Positions 53,999 through 57,933 of a DNA stretch of 57,933 nt are shown here, in pieces. The stretch covers positions 1-57,933 of the forward strand of contig NZ_BMFR01000020.1 of the NCBI RefSeq assembly GCF_014638995.1, in the 5' to 3' direction. A program made the position numbers and the translations under genes. Origin of the DNA: Virgibacillus oceani (lineage in GTDB: Bacteria > Bacillota > Bacilli > Bacillales > Amphibacillaceae). The stretch's first letter is position 1; the number at the start of each line of letters is the position of its first letter. The notes under the pieces are model-generated. The model was given only the letters and a program-made list of their open reading frames with translations. It did no database searches and had not been told where the DNA came from.

Positions 53999-54769
53999 AT
54001 GAGTACCGTACTTTTCGAAAGTGTTGATCATATTTCGTATATTTATTTGAACAGACCTGACCGATATAACGCCCTGAATAAAGAAATGCTTACGGACCTA
54101 TTAAATGTAGTTGAGCAGGTTGAACAGAATGATGATCGGATTGTGATCATCAGCGGAAAGGGTAAAGCCTTTTGTGCGGGCGGGGATATTGGTATGATGG
54201 CAGATTTTAGTGACAAAGCTTATTATGACAATGTAATGGATACGATTTGCTCTATTGCCATGAAACTATACATGATGCCTAAAATGGTCATAGCGGCAGT
54301 TCAGGGTTCCGCTGCTGGGTTAGGATTAAGTCTCGCTCTTACAGCTGATTATGTTGTGGCCAATGAAAATGCTAAACTTGGGATGCTATTTCTTGGAGTT
54401 GGACTTGCACCTGATGGAGGTGGCCATTTTTGGTTACAGGAGCGACTCGGTACCCACAAGGCCAAACAATTTACATGGGGAATGGAACAAGTAAAGGCTG
54501 AAGAGGCAAAGAAAATGAATCTGGTTGATGTTATTACAGAGGAACATGCACTTGATCATGCAGCGTTGTTAGGACAAAGGCTGCTTTCGATGCCACTTAC
54601 TTCAATGGTAAAAACCAAAATGCTTTATCATCAGCATCAGAAGGAAACGCTGAAATATTTCCTGAACGAAGAAAAAAACATACAATGGGAGCTCTGTCAC
54701 ACAAAGGATCATGATGAAGGTGTGGACGCATTTTTAGGGAAAAGAAAACCTATTTTTGTTGGGAAATAG
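53999..54769 (+). CDS. yhaR: enoyl-CoA hydratase/isomerase family protein YhaR
   Basis: A 256-residue crotonase-fold protein. The CoA site is seen in YNALNKEM and GKGKAFCAGGDI (oxyanion hole), then VQGSAAGLGLSLALTADY and PDGGGHFWLQERLG. One of the usual catalytic acidic residues is replaced (LAPDGGG), so the exact reaction is uncertain. Gene order with yhaQ-yhaP supports YhaR. ATG 53999 follows AAAGGGGA. Confidence 0.85.
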   Translation: MSTVLFESVDHISYIYLNRPDRYNALNKEMLTDLLNVVEQVEQNDDRIVIISGKGKAFCAGGDIGMMADFSDKAYYDNVMDTICSIAMKLYMMPKMVIAAVQGSAAGLGLSLALTADYVVANENAKLGMLFLGVGLAPDGGGHFWLQERLGTHKAKQFTWGMEQVKAEEAKKMNLVDVITEEHALDHAALLGQRLLSMPLTSMVKTKMLYHQHQKETLKYFLNEEKNIQWELCHTKDHDEGVDAFLGKRKPIFVGK

Positions 54770-54779
54770 ACATATTAAA

Positions 54780-54811
54780 AGACGACTTCTTATACATGCT
54801 GGAAGTCGTCT
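54780..54811 (-). terminator. terminator between yhaR and yhzD
   Basis: GACGACTTC (54781-54789) pairs with GAAGTCGTC (54802-54810). The T-run is only on the minus strand, so it best serves the YhzD-like gene. Confidence 0.65.
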
Positions 54812-54821
54812 AATCGTGAAT

Positions 54822-55007
54822 TTACCGGTGAAATAATATTAATTTTGCTTCTGGTGATACGCAGCGGAAAGTATGTTCATTAAAACCTTCTTTTGTTAAA
54901 CGAGCATCACCAATTTTTTTCGCTTCCTCATCATTTGCTGCCTGAAAGGATTCATCCAGCAGCTTTTTCCCAGTTTTCTCAAATACGGTTAATATATAGG
55001 TCCGCAT
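54822..55007 (-). CDS. YhzD-like small protein
   Basis: A 61-residue protein; RTYILTVFEKTGKKLLDESF and ANDEEAKKIGDARL recall the YhzD family in length and layout. Function unknown. ATG with GGAGGATAC upstream on the minus strand. Same neighbourhood as in B. subtilis (next to yhaR). Confidence 0.65.
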   Translation of the reverse strand: MRTYILTVFEKTGKKLLDESFQAANDEEAKKIGDARLTKEGFNEHTFRCVSPEAKLILFHR

Positions 55008-55182
55008 GTAGTATCCTCCTTGAAGTACAAATACATAGTTAAAGTATATATTCGCGATATTCTGGAATTATCCTGCCTTTAACAATAATTTATTTTATTT
55101 TTGGTGTAAAGTAAACTTGACAACCTGAATAGAGTCACGTAAACTATGCGCAAAGAAAACCTTATTTTGTATAGGAGTTAAC

Positions 55183-55392
55183 ATGAAAACGTTAATTAAG
55201 GAAAAGCGAAATGAGCTGTATATTACACAAGAAGAATTGGCACATAAATTGAATGTGTCCAGACAGACTATTATCTCGCTCGAAAAGGGGAAGTATAAGC
55301 CATCGTTAATTTTAGCCCACAAGCTCGCCCAAACATTTAATTGTACAATAGAGGATTTATTTATTTTTGAAGGTGACGAGAACATTAAATGA
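55183..55392 (+). CDS. small XRE-family transcriptional regulator
   Basis: A 69-residue protein almost entirely made of a Cro/C1-type helix-turn-helix: LIKEKRNELYITQEELAHKL, then NVSRQTIISLEKGKYKPSL and AHKLAQTFNCTIEDLF. This YgzD-like type often sits next to ABC transporters and membrane proteins; it may regulate yhaQP, 171 nt downstream. ATG 55183 with AGGAGTTAAC upstream. Confidence 0.85.
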   Translation: MKTLIKEKRNELYITQEELAHKLNVSRQTIISLEKGKYKPSLILAHKLAQTFNCTIEDLFIFEGDENIK

Positions 55393-55563
55393 AAATAGAT
55401 GGATAAATTGGTTAAAAGTAATCACTATGCAACCGATCATAATGGTGTGGTAGATATTTTTCTTATTTAATGCTATTGATGATTTTCATATCGTAACTTA
55501 TTATACAAGTGTATATGTTGCAGACAAAATAAAAGAAAAAAGGGAAAAGAGGGGGAATAAACA

Positions 55564-56463
55564 TTGACATTAGTATTAAAAGATGTGACTAAACGATTTG
55601 GTCAACATACTGCAGTTGATCATCTTTCACTGGAAATACCAGAAAAAGAAATGTTTGGTTTTCTAGGAGGAAATGGTGCTGGTAAAACGACTACGTTCCG
55701 AATGATTCTTGGATTATTAGACATTACGGAAGGGGAAATTTCCTGGAATGGTGATACGATTAACTATAACAAAAGTCATTTAATTGGCTATCTTCCGGAA
55801 GAACGAGGTTTGTATCCAAAGCTGAAAGTAAGAGATCAGTTAATTTATCTTGGGAAATTACGTGGTATGACAAAAAGTGAAGTTGAAAAGGAACTGAAAG
55901 GATGGCTTGAAAGATTTAAGGTACCTGAATACATCGATAAGAAGGTAGAGGAATTATCTAAAGGTAACCAGCAAAAAATACAATTTATTTCCGCAGTCAT
56001 ACATAAACCGAAGCTGTTAATTTTAGATGAACCATTTTCCGGACTTGATCCAATAAATGTTGAAATGCTAAAGGAAGCGGTTGTTGATTTAAAGGAACAA
56101 GGCACTTCAATAGTGTTCTCGTCCCATCGCATGGAGCATGTAGAAGAGCTATGTGAACACTTATGTATTCTTCATAAGGGCAAGCAGGTTGTGCAAGGGT
56201 CACTGCGTGAGATCAAAAGGTCGTTTGGCAAGAAAAATTTAATTATTCATGCAGATGAGTCGCTTGAATTTTTAAAAGATCAGCCTGGAGTTATCAGCTA
56301 CAAGGCACTAACTGAAGGGTGCGAATTGCAAATAGAAAATGAGAATGTATCACAGGCTATTTTTTCTGCATTGCAAGGTAAAGGTTTCATTCGAAAATTC
56401 GACCTAGAGGAACCGTCATTAAATGATATTTTCATTGAGAAAGTAGGTGCCTCCTATGAATAA
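55564..56463 (+). CDS. yhaQ: ABC exporter ATPase YhaQ
   Basis: A 299-residue ATPase of the NatA-like group. Walker A GGNGAGKTT (35-43), a LSKGNQQK signature, Walker B LLILDEP, then a C-terminal domain of about 80 residues. Starts with TTG 55564 with AGAGGGGG upstream. Pairs with YhaP as a putative sodium or drug efflux system. The last codons overlap the start of yhaP. Confidence 0.88.
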   Translation: MTLVLKDVTKRFGQHTAVDHLSLEIPEKEMFGFLGGNGAGKTTTFRMILGLLDITEGEISWNGDTINYNKSHLIGYLPEERGLYPKLKVRDQLIYLGKLRGMTKSEVEKELKGWLERFKVPEYIDKKVEELSKGNQQKIQFISAVIHKPKLLILDEPFSGLDPINVEMLKEAVVDLKEQGTSIVFSSHRMEHVEELCEHLCILHKGKQVVQGSLREIKRSFGKKNLIIHADESLEFLKDQPGVISYKALTEGCELQIENENVSQAIFSALQGKGFIRKFDLEEPSLNDIFIEKVGASYE

Positions 56464-57706
56464 GTTTTGGATTATATTATCACATACCTATATGACACGT
56501 TTTAAAACAAAATCGTTTATGATCAGTACAATTATCACACTTTTGTTCGTAGTTGGTGCAACAAATTTCCAAACAATTATGGATAAATTTGCAGGAGATA
56601 GTACAGATAAGATAGCTGTATTAGATGAATCAGGTGAGTTATTTGATCCGCTAAAAAAAGGATTGGAAAGTACAAATGAGGAAATGGAATTGGAAGCATT
56701 TAATGGTTCTGAAGCGGACGCCAAGGATGCCGTTCAGGCCGAGGAATATGAAGCACTAATCACATTATCATTAAACGAAAATGGACTCCCGGAAGCTACT
56801 TACTTTGCAAAGACAATTGCTGAAGCGGGTGAACAAACGGCAATTCAGCAACAATTGCAACAGCTGAAAGTGGCCGTTGCAACACAACAGGCGGGTATTG
56901 ATCAGGCTAAATTAGCGGAAATTTATGCACCGGTTACATTTAATGCGGTTGCATTAGACAAAAGTGCAAAAACGGGCGAAGAGCTCAGCCAAGCACGTGG
57001 TATTGTATATGCAATGTTATTCTTATTGTACATTACAGTGTTAGTGTATGGCCAAATGATTGCACAGGATGTAGCGACGGAAAAATCATCGCGTGTTATG
57101 GAAATTTTAATTTCAAGTGTTTCCCCGGTTACGCAGATGTTTGCAAAGATAATCGGTATTGCGTTGCTGGGACTGACACAAATTATTCTGATCGTTGGTG
57201 TAGCCTATGCCATGATTACTGCTAATCAGGATGAACTAACGGGTGGTGTATTTAGTTATTTTGGCATTGAGGGTGCATCTGTTTCACTATTTATTTATGC
57301 AATTGTATTCTTTACATTGGGATATTTGCTTTATGCCACATTGGCAGCAATGCTTGGCTCACTAGTTAGCAGAATTGAGGATGTACAGCAGCTAATGATG
57401 CCGATGATGTTCTTAATTGTTGCCGCATTTCTAATTGCGATGTACGGCTTAAATGTTCCTGATGCTAGTTTTGTTACCATCAGTTCATACATTCCATTTT
57501 TTAGTCCGATGCTCATGTTTTTACGAGTTGGCATGCTGGACGTTCCTGTGTGGGAGGTAGCATTGTCTTTAGCAATATTAATTGGTACTATCATTATATT
57601 TGCAATAATTGGCGCAAGGGTCTACAAGGGTGGAGTCTTGATGTACGGTAAATCAAATTCATTGAAAGATTTTAAAAAAGCAATGCAATTATCGAAAAAG
57701 GACTAG
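56456..57706 (+). CDS. yhaP: ABC exporter permease YhaP
   Basis: A 416-residue ABC-2-type permease: one helix near the N-terminus (about 20-38), a large extracytoplasmic domain (about 45-180) and five to six C-terminal helices. The motif GQMIAQDVATEKSSRVMEIL is characteristic of NatB/YhaP proteins. The start is ATG 56456 (MNKFWIILSHTYM), overlapping yhaQ by 8 nt; it is preceded by AGTAGGTG. A repeat-family terminator follows. Confidence 0.88.
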   Translation: MNKFWIILSHTYMTRFKTKSFMISTIITLLFVVGATNFQTIMDKFAGDSTDKIAVLDESGELFDPLKKGLESTNEEMELEAFNGSEADAKDAVQAEEYEALITLSLNENGLPEATYFAKTIAEAGEQTAIQQQLQQLKVAVATQQAGIDQAKLAEIYAPVTFNAVALDKSAKTGEELSQARGIVYAMLFLLYITVLVYGQMIAQDVATEKSSRVMEILISSVSPVTQMFAKIIGIALLGLTQIILIVGVAYAMITANQDELTGGVFSYFGIEGASVSLFIYAIVFFTLGYLLYATLAAMLGSLVSRIEDVQQLMMPMMFLIVAAFLIAMYGLNVPDASFVTISSYIPFFSPMLMFLRVGMLDVPVWEVALSLAILIGTIIIFAIIGARVYKGGVLMYGKSNSLKDFKKAMQLSKKD

Positions 57707-57710
57707 ATTG

Positions 57711-57933
57711 TGGCTGGGTCAAAAGTATTTTAGTTAAAGAGATATCCGAACTATGAATTCTTCCATTAGAATTTGTATTAGTTCGGATTTTTCTTTTTGT
57801 GGTATTCATAATCCCCACTGTTAATTGTCCGTAAACTGCGAAGTAAATATTACATTTTGCGATGCTCTTCGATTCCGCAGCCCGTATACACTACGCTTTC
57901 CGTGGGCGGCTGATGAGCCTCCTCGTGCTGACG
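57711..57933 (+). repeat. composite repeat cut by the window end (copy G)
   Basis: Lead-in (GCTGGGTCAAAAGTATTTTA), terminator, TIR (57830-57848, CGTAAACTGCGAAGTAAAT) and the first half of the palindrome starting with GCAGCCCGTATACAC at 57877-57891. The window ends at about the apex of the palindrome. Confidence 0.85.
57741..57799 (+). terminator. repeat-family terminator after yhaP
   Basis: ATCCGAACTA (57744-57753) pairs with TAGTTCGGAT (57779-57788), with an inner TGAATTCTTC pairing and a T-rich tail. Confidence 0.85.

Overview
The window looks like chromosomal DNA of a low-GC, endospore-forming member of the Bacillaceae, most likely a halotolerant or marine genus such as Oceanobacillus, Virgibacillus or a relative. 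The reasons are a gerA germination operon, an alpha/beta-type SASP, YhcN- and YjcZ-type sporulation proteins, the SigI/RsgI pair, many proteins matching Bacillus subtilis counterparts in length and order, and salt-related transport (OpuA-type betaine importer, NhaC-type antiporter). The genus is an inference; there is no rRNA or other marker here.

Layout. 0.3-3.9 kb: an MMPL exporter and its MarR repressor on the minus strand. 4.4-7.6 kb: a betaine ABC importer with the binding protein first. 7.9-11.6 kb: gerAA-AB-AC (minus). 12.3-20.1 kb: a TDT/SLAC1-like membrane protein divergent from narGHJI, with three FNR boxes between them. 21-22.5 kb: small proteins and a soluble chemoreceptor. 22.7-26.8 kb: a BmrB-like leader peptide with two terminators in front of bmrC-bmrD. 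26.8-31.3 kb: a membrane-anchored serine protease, a PRC-barrel protein and sigI-rsgI. 31.4-36 kb: yhdB, a sporulation lipoprotein, and the sulfur operon yrrT-luxS-mccA-mccB. 36-42 kb: a 20-bp tandem repeat, an M20 peptidase, a short-chain reductase, two YjcZ micro-genes, a methionine aminopeptidase, a BtuF-like protein, and a T-box-controlled NhaC transporter. 42.5-49.9 kb: azlCD, an acetyltransferase, an MneP-like manganese exporter, an IDEAL-like small protein, a UMF1 transporter, a Zn-phospholipase-like protein and fumC. 50.4-57.7 kb: SASP, msmX-yxkF, then yheA, yhaR, yhzD, an XRE regulator and yhaQ-yhaP.

The most unusual content is a nested family of intergenic repeats. Seven operons end in near-identical hairpin terminators (arms around ATCCGAACTA / TAGTTCGGAT), always in the same orientation relative to the upstream gene. 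In six of them the terminator is followed by all or part of a second element: a GC-rich palindrome (15-bp outer arms GCAGCCCGTATACAC) inside imperfect terminal inverted repeats (CGTAAACTGCGACGTAAAT). One copy lacks the inner element (after opuAA, an apparent empty site), one copy has it inverted, one has an enlarged apex, and one copy stands alone at 53.1 kb. This fits a MITE-like mobile or invertible element nested in a dispersed terminator module.

Regulation can be read at several loci: a MarR operator, FNR sites, two sigma-G-type promoters, a sigma-A promoter with an attenuation leader, a CymR-like operator, a tyrosine-type T-box and a cre-like site. Assignments rest on recognition of protein families and motifs from the sequence only; no database search was run.
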